DNA of 64,000 nt, taken from NCBI RefSeq assembly GCF_000202835.1, contig NC_015186.1, positions 744,001-808,000 on the forward strand. Reading direction: 5' to 3'. Of the stretch, positions 1-7,732 are shown one piece after another. The stretch's first letter is position 1, and the number at the start of each line of letters is the position of its first letter. The notes under the pieces are model-generated. The model did not search any database, was not told the DNA's origin, and saw nothing but the letters and a program-made list of their open reading frames with translations. Made by a program: the position numbers and the translations under genes. Source of the DNA: Acidiphilium multivorum AIU301. GTDB taxonomy: Bacteria > Pseudomonadota > Alphaproteobacteria > Acetobacterales > Acetobacteraceae.

Positions 1-2
1 GC

Positions 3-191
3 GGCATCCTCGGCCGCACCACCCATGAAATGAGCCTCGAAAAGGTCGAGAGCGTCGAGGTCCGGCAGTCCATTGCCGGCCGGCTCTTCAATTACGGCAC
101 GGTCATCGTCCGCGGCACCGGCTCGACCTGGGAACCTTTCCCGCGAATCGCCGACCCCCTCGCGTTCCGCAGCAGCATCACCGCCGCCTGA
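3..191 (+). CDS. PH-domain (bPH2/YdbS-type) protein, C-terminal fragment
   Basis: The gene runs in from beyond the left edge; 62 codons remain before a TGA. The visible part reads GILGRTTHEMSLEKVESVEV, then a block on the pattern of a bacterial PH domain (residues ...RLFNYGTVIVRGTG...), the β-strand signature used by YdbS/YdbT-like membrane proteins. It ends PLAFRSSITAA, which suits the short tail of single-PH proteins. The function of such proteins is mostly unknown, and the transmembrane part that would support the call lies outside the window. Family assignment is moderately secure; the role cannot be stated. Confidence 0.6.
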   Translation, partial: GILGRTTHEMSLEKVESVEVRQSIAGRLFNYGTVIVRGTGSTWEPFPRIADPLAFRSSITAA

Positions 192-200
192 TCCCGCGCC

Positions 201-380
201 TCAGCCCCGGGGCGCCTGCCGGGCAAGCCGGGCGATCACGGCGTTCGCCTCGCGGATCGCGCGCCCCTCATCCCCGGTTCGCGCGAGGCACTCATTGGCG
301 ATCTTCGCCCAGAGTTCCCGCAATTCGGGCGTGTTCGCCCGGTGCGTATGGCGTTCGGCCTCCTCCGCGCTCCACGGCAT
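201..380 (-). CDS. small conserved hypothetical protein (59 aa)
   Basis: A short ORF starting MPWSAEEAERHTHRANTPEL. It matches the pattern of small proteins with an MPW start, an RHT-x-(K/R)-A segment, a W-A-x-x-A-N centre and a TGDEG-x-AIR-x-AN end, which are common in Rhizobiales and Acetobacteraceae genomes. It is hydrophilic with no signal peptide. Its ATG lies one base beyond the stop of the upstream L,D-transpeptidase gene, so the two are probably cotranscribed and translationally coupled. I know of no function for this family. The conserved pattern and the tight spacing make it a real gene rather than a chance ORF. Confidence 0.65.
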   Translation of the reverse strand: MPWSAEEAERHTHRANTPELRELWAKIANECLARTGDEGRAIREANAVIARLARQAPRG

Positions 381-381
381 C

Positions 382-1203
382 TCAGGCTCCCTCCGTCGAA
401 TCGATCACCACCAGCAATTCGCCCGCGAGCGGCGAGGGGGCGCGGTCGGCCGGCAGCGTCGCCGCGATCCGCGCATCGTCCCGGGAAGCCGCCTCCTGTT
501 CGGCGTCGAGCACGCCGTGGCGATCGAGGAACCGGTTCATCGCCGCCGATATCCGCACGCATCCCTGCGAGCCCGTCTGGCCGAGGCGCGGTTCCAGGTA
601 ATCCGGGTCGGTTGCATGCACCAGCAGCCGGATCTCGCCGGTCTCGCCATCGCTCCGCCAGCCCTTTTCCGCGACCCGCCAGCCGAAATCCCACACCCGC
701 ATCCCCTTCAGGCCCAGGCCGCGGATATGGTTCTCGTTGAACGTGCCGAGCGCCCGGTAGTCGAGAATGCCCGTCGTATGGGCAAACACGCCGACCGGGG
801 TGATGAAGTATCCCCGTCGCCCGGCCTGCCCGGTTGAAACGGCGTCGCACCCGACCACGTCCCACGCCCCGGCGGGCCGCGCCGCGACGATGCAGAGACG
901 CTGGACCCGCGGATTGCGATCGACGACGACGATGAGCTGGCTCCGGGTCACACCCACCCCGGCCGCCGCCAGCCCGCGCCGTGCCGCCGCGATCCATTGC
1001 GCCGCGGCCGCGGGCGCGGGCACGCTCGCCCGCGGCACCTCCCGGGCCAGTTCCGCCGCTGCCGCCGCGACCTCGGCGCGATACGCCGCATCCGCCGCGC
1101 GTTCCGGCGCCGGCGGGCGAATGGCGGCCCGCACCGGCGGCCGCGCGCAGCCGGCCAGCAGCACCACGAGACACAGCAGGGTTACGCCACCACGCGCCTT
1201 CAT
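382..1203 (-). CDS. L,D-transpeptidase (YkuD family) lipoprotein
   Basis: A 273-residue protein. Starting at the ATG at 1203 gives a classic lipoprotein signal: MKAR, a hydrophobic stretch, then LLAGC with the lipid-modified Cys at residue 19. An upstream in-frame ATG would put 19 charged residues before the signal and is less likely. The C-terminal half carries the YkuD catalytic signature: His196 in HATDP and Cys215 in GSQGCVRIS. Such enzymes form 3-3 peptidoglycan cross-links or attach proteins to the wall, here at the outer or inner membrane facing the periplasm. The Ala-rich residues 20-85 look like a flexible spacer. It is followed by the small gene at 201-380. A second YkuD enzyme lies at 23480. 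Confidence 0.85.
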   Translation of the reverse strand: MKARGGVTLLCLVVLLAGCARPPVRAAIRPPAPERAADAAYRAEVAAAAAELAREVPRASVPAPAAAAQWIAAARRGLAAAGVGVTRSQLIVVVDRNPRVQRLCIVAARPAGAWDVVGCDAVSTGQAGRRGYFITPVGVFAHTTGILDYRALGTFNENHIRGLGLKGMRVWDFGWRVAEKGWRSDGETGEIRLLVHATDPDYLEPRLGQTGSQGCVRISAAMNRFLDRHGVLDAEQEAASRDDARIAATLPADRAPSPLAGELLVVIDSTEGA

Positions 1204-1358
1204 CCGGCTCCTCCGCCGTTCCGCTCCGGCTGCGATAGACCCGCCGGGGCGATCGGTCATTGATCCAGCGCAGCCGCCCGGTTTGACGGCCTCCGCCGGG
1301 GCGGCTAGCGATCCGGAGGCTGCGTCCGAGCGGCCGCCGCGCGGGGCGGGCAGGGGGC

Positions 1359-2813
1359 GTGACCGAGCCCGAGGACCGTCCTTTGCGCGAACCCAAACTC
1401 TTCGCCGGCGCCAGGATCAGGCAGATCCGCGAGCAGCGCGGCCTGCAGCAGCGCGACATCGCCCGCCGCCTCGGCCTGTCGCCGAGCTACATGAACCAGA
1501 TCGAGAACGACCGCCGGCCCGTGCCGCCGCGCCTCGCGGCGCCGCTCTGCGACCTGCTCGGCATTCCCCTCGCCGAACTCTCCGGCGATGACGAGGTCCG
1601 TCGCGCCGGCGACCTGCTCGAAGCCGCGCTCGACCCCGCCCTCGGCCCCGGTCGCCTCACCTTCACCGAGGCCCGCGCCGCCGTGCGCGACACGCCCGAA
1701 CTCGCCCGCCGCTTCATCGCGCTCTACGCCGCCTACCGCGCCCAGCAGGCCCGCCTCGCGCGCGATCCCGCCCTCGGCCGCGACGAACCGGGCCCGCTGC
1801 CGCCTTATGACGAGGTGCGCGACTGGGTGCAGTCCGAGCGGAACTACTTCCACGAGATCGACCTCGCGGCCGAGCGCCTCGCCGCGCATATCCATGCGAC
1901 GCTGGGCCCCGATTCCGCCGCCCTCGAACGCCATCTCGCCGCCGGGCACCGGATCGAGGTCGTTCCCTCGGCCAATCTCCTCCCCGACGGCATCCTCTGG
2001 CAGATCGACCGCCGCAACCGCCGCCTCCTCATCGCCGAGGAAATGCGCCTCGAAACCCGCCGCTTCTCGCTCGCCCACGTGATCGGCCTGCTCAGCCACG
2101 GCCGGCTGATCTCGCGGCTGATCGAGCGGGCGAAAGTCTCGTCGGACGCCGCGCGCGGCATCGCCCGCGTCGCCCTCGCGAACTACTTCGCCGGCGCGCT
2201 GATCATGCCCTACGCCGCCTTCCTCGCCGAGGCGGAGGCCGAACGATACGACATCCAGCGCCTGCAGATCCGCTTCCAGGCGAGCTTCGAGCAGGTCTGC
2301 CACCGGCTCAGCACGCTGCAGCGCCCCGGCGCCCAGGGCATTCCGTTCTTCTTCCTCAAGACCGACACCGCCGGCAACGTGCTCAAGCGCAGCAGCGCCA
2401 CCCGCTTCCGGTTCGACCGCTTCGGCGGCCCGTGCCCGCTCTGGAACGTCTACCAGGCCTTCTCGCAGCCCGGGAAAATCTCCGTCCAGCTCGCCCAGCC
2501 GCCGGGCGAAACCACCTATATCAGCATCGCCCGCACGGTCGGCGGCGGCGGCACGTCCTACCTGTCGCGCCCGCGCGCCGTCGCGGTCGGCCTCGGCTGC
2601 GAGATCCAGTACGCGCCGCGCATCGTCTACGCCGCCGGGCTCGATCTCGACCGCCCCGGCGCGATCGACCCGATCGGCCCCGGTTGCCGCTCCTGCCCGC
2701 GCGTCGCCTGCCGCCACCGCGCCATGCCGCCGATCGACGGCACGATCGATGTCGGCACCGCCGAGCGTGGCGTGGTGCCCTACCGCGTCAGCCGCCCGCC
2801 GCCCGGCGCGTGA
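1359..2813 (+). CDS. XRE-family regulator with IrrE-like and C-terminal domains (ScfR/RamB type)
   Basis: A 484-aa cytoplasmic regulator. Residues about 12-70 form an XRE helix-turn-helix (IRQIREQRGLQQRDIARRLG). The middle is the IrrE/ImmA-like region and the C-terminal third matches the domain found in RamB and in short-chain acyl-CoA regulators, ending with a Cys-rich GPGCRSCPRVACRH segment. Relatives control propionate, 2-methylcitrate, acetate or glyoxylate genes in response to acyl-CoAs. In the IrrE-like region the spot usually read as HExxH is AHVIGLLSHG, so peptidase activity is unlikely. GTG start after a GGGGG run. It is followed 43 bases later by recF. Its target genes are not evident here. 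Confidence 0.85.
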   Translation: MTEPEDRPLREPKLFAGARIRQIREQRGLQQRDIARRLGLSPSYMNQIENDRRPVPPRLAAPLCDLLGIPLAELSGDDEVRRAGDLLEAALDPALGPGRLTFTEARAAVRDTPELARRFIALYAAYRAQQARLARDPALGRDEPGPLPPYDEVRDWVQSERNYFHEIDLAAERLAAHIHATLGPDSAALERHLAAGHRIEVVPSANLLPDGILWQIDRRNRRLLIAEEMRLETRRFSLAHVIGLLSHGRLISRLIERAKVSSDAARGIARVALANYFAGALIMPYAAFLAEAEAERYDIQRLQIRFQASFEQVCHRLSTLQRPGAQGIPFFFLKTDTAGNVLKRSSATRFRFDRFGGPCPLWNVYQAFSQPGKISVQLAQPPGETTYISIARTVGGGGTSYLSRPRAVAVGLGCEIQYAPRIVYAAGLDLDRPGAIDPIGPGCRSCPRVACRHRAMPPIDGTIDVGTAERGVVPYRVSRPPPGA

Positions 2814-2856
2814 GCGCCATCTGGCCGGAACGACCGGCCTCGACTATCAGGGCGCG

Positions 2857-3996
2857 ATGACGATCCCCGGCAGCCCCGTGAATCCCGCCGCGCCGCTGCG
2901 GATCGAGTCCCTGCGCCTCACGGATTTCCGCTCCTACGCCCGGCTCGACTGGCAGCCCGGCGGCATGGTCGTCGCCCTCGCGGGGCCGAACGGCGCCGGC
3001 AAGACCAACCTGCTCGAAGCCGTCTCGCTGCTCGCCCCCGGCCGCGGCCTGCGCGGCGCCCGCCTCGCCGAACTCGCCCGCCGCGCGCCCGGCGCCTCCG
3101 GCGGCTGGGCCGTCGCCGCCCGGATCGACGGGCCGGAAGGCCGGTTCGCGATCGGCACCGGGATCGAGGCGGGGCAGGGCGAGCGCCGCCGCCTGCTGCT
3201 CGATGGCGAACCGGCCGCCGCCGCCCGCGTCGCCGCCCGGTTTTCCTGCCTTTGGCTGACCCCGCAGATGGACCGCCTGTTCACCGAGGGCGCATCCGCC
3301 CGCCGCCGCTTCCTCGACCGCCTGGTCCTCGCCCTCGAACCCGGCCACGCCAGCGAGGTCGCCGCCTTCGAGGCCGCCTCGGCGAACCGCAACCGGCTGA
3401 TCGAGGCCGGCGGCTACGATCCGCTCTGGCTCGCCACGATCGAGGATTCGATGGCCCGCCACGCCGCGGCGCTCACCGCCGCGCGGCTGCACGTGATCGA
3501 GCGGCTGAACGCGCTGCTCGCCGCCGGCGCCGCCGATCCGTTCCCCGCCGCGCGGCTGTCGCTCGACTGTCCGATCGGCGCCGAACTCGCGCACCGCCCC
3601 GCCCTGGCGGTGGAGGAGTGGCTTCGCGGCCGCTACGCCGCGACCCGCGCCGAGCCGGTCGCCGCCCTCTCGCCGCAGCGCGCCGATCTCGGCCTCGAAC
3701 ACGCTTCCAGCGGCCTCGCCGCCGCGCTGGCCTCCACCGGCCAGCAGCGGGCGATGCTGGTCGCGATCGTGCTGGCCCACGCCGCCCTGGTTGCCATTTC
3801 CCGCGGCGCCGCCCCGGTCCTGCTGCTCGACGAACCCTTCGTGCATCTCGACGCCGCCCACCGCTCGGCGCTCGGCGAGGCCCTGCATCGCGGCGGCGCG
3901 CAGGTCTTCTGCACCGCGACCGAACGCGACCAGCTCGCCGCCCTCGGCGATGCCGCGATCTGGACGGTGGGGGAGGGCGTGCTCCACCGCGCCTGA
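2857..3996 (+). CDS. recF: DNA replication and repair protein RecF
   Basis: A 379-aa SMC-like ATPase that loads RecA at single-strand gaps with RecO and RecR. The Walker A motif GPNGAGKT is at residues 43-50 after the typical LRLTDFRSYARL opening. A signature-like region (SPQRADL...STGQQRAMLVAIVLAHA) and a Walker B segment (PVLLLDEPFVHLD) follow. The ATG at 2857 gives the expected N-terminus; an in-frame ATG farther upstream lies inside the preceding gene. Length is normal for alphaproteobacteria. The usual dnaA-dnaN-recF neighbourhood is absent: it sits between a metabolic regulator and convergent ribF. The recO partner is also in this window at 40839. Confidence 0.95.
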   Translation: MTIPGSPVNPAAPLRIESLRLTDFRSYARLDWQPGGMVVALAGPNGAGKTNLLEAVSLLAPGRGLRGARLAELARRAPGASGGWAVAARIDGPEGRFAIGTGIEAGQGERRRLLLDGEPAAAARVAARFSCLWLTPQMDRLFTEGASARRRFLDRLVLALEPGHASEVAAFEAASANRNRLIEAGGYDPLWLATIEDSMARHAAALTAARLHVIERLNALLAAGAADPFPAARLSLDCPIGAELAHRPALAVEEWLRGRYAATRAEPVAALSPQRADLGLEHASSGLAAALASTGQQRAMLVAIVLAHAALVAISRGAAPVLLLDEPFVHLDAAHRSALGEALHRGGAQVFCTATERDQLAALGDAAIWTVGEGVLHRA

Positions 3997-4045
3997 CGAG
4001 TCAGTCCAGGATATTTATCTAATCAATTGAGTTTGAACGATTGTT

Positions 4046-4975
4046 TCAGACCGTGCTCAGCAGGCGCCGCGCCTCGTCCGCGTCCGCCGCGATCTGCGCG
4101 CGCAACTCGTCGAAACTGGCGAAGCGCCGCTCGTCGCGGATGAACCGGTGGAGCGACACGGTGATCTCCTGGCCATAGAGGTCGCCGCTGAAGTCGAACA
4201 GATGCGCCTCCAGCCGCGAGATCGCCCCCTCCGCCACGGTCGGCCGCCGGCCGATATTGGCCACGCCCTTGACCATGCGCCCATCGGCCAGCCGCACCGT
4301 CACCGCATACACGCCGCGCGCCGGTTCGAGGTGCCGCCCGAGCGCGACATTGGCGGTGGGAAAGCCGATCGTTCGTCCCCGCGCGTCGCCATGCGCGACC
4401 ACGCCGCGAATCGCGTGCGGCCGGCCGAGCAGCGCCGCGGCGCGTTCGGGGTACCCGTCCTGCAGCAGCCGGCGGATCCGGCTGGAGGAGATCGGCCCTT
4501 CGGCATCGTCGAGATGCGGCACGATCGACAGCCCGATCCCGCGCGCCTCCGCCGCCGCCCGCAGCATGGCGACATCGCCGCCCCGCCGGTGGCCGAAGGC
4601 GAAATCCGCCCCGCAGGCGAGGTGCGCCGCCCCGATCCCGCGATCCAGCACCTCCTCGATGAATGCCTCGGCGCTCAGCAGCGAGAAGGCGCGGTCGAAC
4701 GTGAGTTCATAGAGGATCTCGATCCCCTCGGCCTCCAGCGCCGCCGCCCGCTCGGCCTCCAGCATCAGCCGGAATGGCGGATCGTCCGGGCGGAAGAACT
4801 CGCGCGGATGCGGCGCGAAGGTCAGCGCCGCGCGCGGTGCGTCCGGCCGCGCCGCATGCGCCGCCCGCAGCACCTCGACATGCCCGCGATGCATGCCGTC
4901 GAAATTCCCGAGCGCCACCGAGGCGCCGCGCGCCTCCGGAGGAATCCCGCTCCAGTCGTGGAAGACGCGGATCAT
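4046..4975 (-). CDS. ribF: bifunctional riboflavin kinase / FAD synthetase
   Basis: A 309-aa cytoplasmic enzyme that phosphorylates riboflavin to FMN and adenylates FMN to FAD. The N-terminal nucleotidyltransferase domain has GNFDGMHRGH (about residues 23-32) and SSSRIRRLL near 160. The C-terminal flavokinase domain (about 180-309) has RGVVAHGDARGRTIGFPTAN and the NIGRRPTV strand. The start ATG overlaps the stop of the upstream maoC-like gene as ATGA, so translation is probably coupled. It converges on recF with about 50 bases between; I see no clear hairpin-plus-U terminator there. Confidence 0.96.
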   Translation of the reverse strand: MIRVFHDWSGIPPEARGASVALGNFDGMHRGHVEVLRAAHAARPDAPRAALTFAPHPREFFRPDDPPFRLMLEAERAAALEAEGIEILYELTFDRAFSLLSAEAFIEEVLDRGIGAAHLACGADFAFGHRRGGDVAMLRAAAEARGIGLSIVPHLDDAEGPISSSRIRRLLQDGYPERAAALLGRPHAIRGVVAHGDARGRTIGFPTANVALGRHLEPARGVYAVTVRLADGRMVKGVANIGRRPTVAEGAISRLEAHLFDFSGDLYGQEITVSLHRFIRDERRFASFDELRAQIAADADEARRLLSTV

Positions 4976-5433
4976 TCGGCGGCGCGCTTCTCGTTCTGCG
5001 CCACGGCGACGACGGCCTCGGTCGGCGGAATCACGACCGCCTCGCCCTCGATCACCACCTTGCCGCGCACGAAGCAGCGCGTGCGCATGGTCGCCCGCTT
5101 TTTCTCGTGATCGAGCGAGGCAACCTCGACCTCTGCCGTCACCGTGTCGCCGATGCGCACCGGCGCGCGGAACCGCATCGACTGCGTGAGATAGATCGTC
5201 CCCAATCCCGGCAGCACGGTGCCGAGCACCGCCGAAATCAGGCTGCCGCACAGCATCCCGTGCGCGACCCGTCCCTTGAACAGCGTCTCGTCGGCGAGCT
5301 CCTGGTTCAGGTGAACCGGATTCGTGTCCATCGACACGGCGGAAAACAGCAGGATGTCGGCCTCGGTGATGGTCTTGCCGAGCGAGGCGGTCTGGCCGGG
5401 TTCGAGCTGGTCGAAGGGTACGCAGCTGGGCAT
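4972..5433 (-). CDS. MaoC-family (R)-specific enoyl-CoA hydratase
   Basis: A 153-aa single hot-dog domain protein. The MaoC/PhaJ signature is clear: ILLFSAVSMDTNPVHLN holds the Asp and His that activate water, followed by RVAHGMLCGSLISAV. Such enzymes hydrate trans-2-enoyl-CoA to (R)-3-hydroxyacyl-CoA, feeding polyhydroxyalkanoate or fatty-acid metabolism, or act on similar thioesters. The ATG at 5433 has a GGGAG site just upstream; a longer ORF form would add 27 Arg/Ala-rich residues that do not fit the fold. It is the first gene of a tight pair with ribF. The physiological substrate cannot be read from the sequence. Confidence 0.85.
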   Translation of the reverse strand: MPSCVPFDQLEPGQTASLGKTITEADILLFSAVSMDTNPVHLNQELADETLFKGRVAHGMLCGSLISAVLGTVLPGLGTIYLTQSMRFRAPVRIGDTVTAEVEVASLDHEKKRATMRTRCFVRGKVVIEGEAVVIPPTEAVVAVAQNEKRAAE

Positions 5434-5494
5434 GGGAACTCCCGTCGCGGTGGAACGTATCGCGGCGCACAAAGCGCCGGATCGGGGGGCGGGG

Positions 5495-6427
5495 TCAAGG
5501 CCCCGGCGCGGCATGCCGCAGATAGGCCAGCAACCGCGTCTCCCGCCGCCCGCGCGTCACCGTGTCGAGAATGATGCCGGTGGTCAGGCTCAGCGCCCCG
5601 GCGAGCACGATGCCGGTGGCCAGCACGGCGGTCGGCAGCCGCGGCACGAGGCCGGTGCGCAGATAGGTCGCGATCACCGGGGCGATCAGCACGGCGGCGA
5701 CCAGAAACGCGGCCCCGCCGAGCGCGCCGAAAAACGCCAGCGGCCGCTCGTGCCGCAGCAGGCGCAGGATCAGCCGCAGGATGCGCCAGCCATCGCGCCA
5801 GGTCCTGAGCTTGCTCTCCGAGCCCGCCGGGCGCGGCCGGTAATCGCCCTCGACATGGGCGATGGGCAGGGCGAGTTCGAGCGCATGCACCGCGAGTTCC
5901 GTCTCGATGTCGAATCCGGTGGCGAGCACCGGGAACGACTTCACGAACCGGCGCGACAGCACCTTGTAGCCCGACAGCATGTCCTCCACCCGGTCGCCGA
6001 AAATCGCCCGCACCGCCCCGGTCAGCAGCCGGTTGCCCAGCCTGTGGCCGCCGCGATAGGCGGCCGCGTCGGTCTCCCGCCGCACGCAGTTCACGAGATC
6101 GTAAGGCCCCCGCCGGGCCAGCTCGATCATCGCCGGCGCCAGCGCGGCGTCATAGGTGTCGTCGCCATCCGCCATCACGTAGAGATCGGCCTGGATGTCG
6201 CGAAACATCCGCCGGACCACGTGGCCCTTGCCCTGCAGCGCCTCCCGCCGGACGATCGCGCCCGCCCCGCGCGCGATCGCGGCGGTATCGTCGGTCGAAT
6301 TGTTGTCGAACACGTAGATGTCCGCGCCGGGCAGGGCGGTCCGGAAGGCGCGCACCACGGCGCCGATGGCCGCCGCCTCGTTATGGCAGGGCAGAAGAAC
6401 CGCAATCCTCGGTTCCGTCATCGTCAT
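5495..6427 (-). CDS. membrane-anchored family 2 glycosyltransferase
   Basis: A 310-aa protein. The N-terminal GT-A domain begins RIAVLLPCHNEAAAIG and carries DNNSTDD and the metal-binding ADGDDTYD motif. The C-terminal 80 residues contain two hydrophobic segments (about 228-250 and 262-285). This is the layout of polyprenyl-phosphate glucosyl or mannosyl transferases, or of GtrB-like enzymes, acting on the cytoplasmic face of the inner membrane. Two start codons (MTM...) are possible. It lies 61 bases upstream of maoC-ribF on the same strand and diverges from the gene at 6552. Donor and acceptor are unknown. Confidence 0.85.
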   Translation of the reverse strand: MTMTEPRIAVLLPCHNEAAAIGAVVRAFRTALPGADIYVFDNNSTDDTAAIARGAGAIVRREALQGKGHVVRRMFRDIQADLYVMADGDDTYDAALAPAMIELARRGPYDLVNCVRRETDAAAYRGGHRLGNRLLTGAVRAIFGDRVEDMLSGYKVLSRRFVKSFPVLATGFDIETELAVHALELALPIAHVEGDYRPRPAGSESKLRTWRDGWRILRLILRLLRHERPLAFFGALGGAAFLVAAVLIAPVIATYLRTGLVPRLPTAVLATGIVLAGALSLTTGIILDTVTRGRRETRLLAYLRHAAPGP

Positions 6428-6494
6428 CCGGCTCCCTGTTTCGCTTTCGGTTTAACCGCCGCCGCGCCGCCGGTAAACCGTGCGGCCCGCCGGT

Positions 6495-6524
6495 TTGGCC
6501 TTTGCCCGGCACCCCCGCTAGACT
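6495..6524 (+). promoter_or_regulatory. candidate sigma-70-type promoter for the DUF2125 gene
   Basis: TTGGCC (6495-6500) and TAGACT (6519-6524) are separated by 18 bases, 27 bases before the chosen start codon. The match to a housekeeping promoter is partial; the -10 resembles the one proposed upstream of the DUF190 gene at 33002. Based on sequence pattern only. Confidence 0.35.
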
Positions 6525-6551
6525 GGTCCCGCGCACATGAAAGGACGCAAG

Positions 6552-7727
6552 ATGCGGAGGCTTGTCCGTTTTCTCTCCCTCGTCGTCGTGCTCGCCGCCC
6601 TGGGCTGGCTCGGCCTGTGGTGGTATGCCGAAAGCCGTCTCGCCCTCGCCGTCGACCAGGCGGCGGCCCGCCTGCACGCGGCCGGCTGGACGGTCAGCCA
6701 CGGCGCCGTCACGCGCGGCACCTCGCCGTTCGTCGCCGATGTGCGGGTCGCCGATCTCCGCCTGACGCCGCCCGTCGCCGACGGCCCGGCACCGACGCTG
6801 GAAATCCCCGCGGTCGATCTCGTGGTGCATCCCGCCGCCCCGCTGACGCTCGATCTCGGTTTCGCCACCGTCTGGCGCATGGCCCTCGAAGGCGGCCCCT
6901 CCTTCACCCTGCGCTTCGGCAGCATCGCCGCCGATGACCGGTTCGATCTCGCGGACCTGCTGCACCACGCGCCGGATCCGCTGCGCGCCGGCGCCTTCCA
7001 CGCGACCGACCTGCGGGTCGACAGCGAGAACACCAATTTCACCCTGGTCAGCATCGCCGCGATCGATGCCAGCGGCACCCGCAATCCGGATGCCGGGCCG
7101 GATTCCATGGCCGCCACGCTGCACGAATCGCTGCGTGGCCTCGCGCTCTCGCCGCTCTTCGTCACCCTCGGCAACCTGCCGTTCGGCGGCAAGCTCACCG
7201 CGCTCAGCGTCGATCTCGCGCTCTCCGGCCCCGCCGCCGCGCTGCCGGCGCGGCTCACCCTGCCGCCCGGCGCCCGCTGGCTGGCCCCCGGCGCGGCCGC
7301 CAACCTCCCGGCGCTGTGGCGGCAGCTCGGCCCGGCGCTGCATCGCTGGGCGCAGGGCGGCGGCCACGGCACCTACGATTTCGGCCTCACGGTCGGCCCG
7401 CTCGATGCCCACGGCACGGGCAGCTTCGGCTTCGATGCCGGCGCCCAGCCGAAGGGAAGGCTGCATCTCGTCGCCGACGGACTCGGCGCCGCCCTCGGCG
7501 CGCTCTCGACGCATTATCCCTCCCTCACCGGCGACATCAGCGCCCTGACCACCGCCGCCGCGCCCTATTTCACCCGCGGGCCGAAGGGCGGCCAGCGCCT
7601 CGCGGTCGATTTCGTCCTCGCCCATGGCGCCGTTTCGGCCAACGGCACGAAGCTCACCACGGTCCCGCCGCTGGTCTGGCCCGCATCCCCGCAAGCGGTG
7701 CCCGGAAAGGCGGCGCCGAAGGGCTGA
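6552..7727 (+). CDS. DUF2125 family protein
   Basis: A 391-aa protein with an N-terminal membrane anchor or uncleaved signal (MRRLVRFLSLVVVLAALGWLGL) and then a long soluble domain typical of DUF2125, an alphaproteobacterial envelope family with an AsmA-like feel (GWTVSHGAVTRGTSPF, ...LDLGFATVWRMALEGG). The function is unknown; it probably lies in the periplasm. The ATG at 6552 is preferred because AAGGA lies six bases upstream; an ATG at 6537 has no such site. The MFS gene follows five bases after the stop, so the two are likely one transcript with the ABC exporter further down. Confidence 0.8.
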   Translation: MRRLVRFLSLVVVLAALGWLGLWWYAESRLALAVDQAAARLHAAGWTVSHGAVTRGTSPFVADVRVADLRLTPPVADGPAPTLEIPAVDLVVHPAAPLTLDLGFATVWRMALEGGPSFTLRFGSIAADDRFDLADLLHHAPDPLRAGAFHATDLRVDSENTNFTLVSIAAIDASGTRNPDAGPDSMAATLHESLRGLALSPLFVTLGNLPFGGKLTALSVDLALSGPAAALPARLTLPPGARWLAPGAAANLPALWRQLGPALHRWAQGGGHGTYDFGLTVGPLDAHGTGSFGFDAGAQPKGRLHLVADGLGAALGALSTHYPSLTGDISALTTAAAPYFTRGPKGGQRLAVDFVLAHGAVSANGTKLTTVPPLVWPASPQAVPGKAAPKG

Positions 7728-7732
7728 GGAGG

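Noticed and set aside
1305-2717. A 470-codon minus-strand open frame
   Set aside because: Antisense to the XRE-family regulator; Glu/Ala/Gly/Arg filler with no recognisable domain.
3997-4045. Rho-independent terminator between convergent recF and ribF
   Set aside because: No stem followed by a T-run on either strand; only a mildly A/T-rich stretch.
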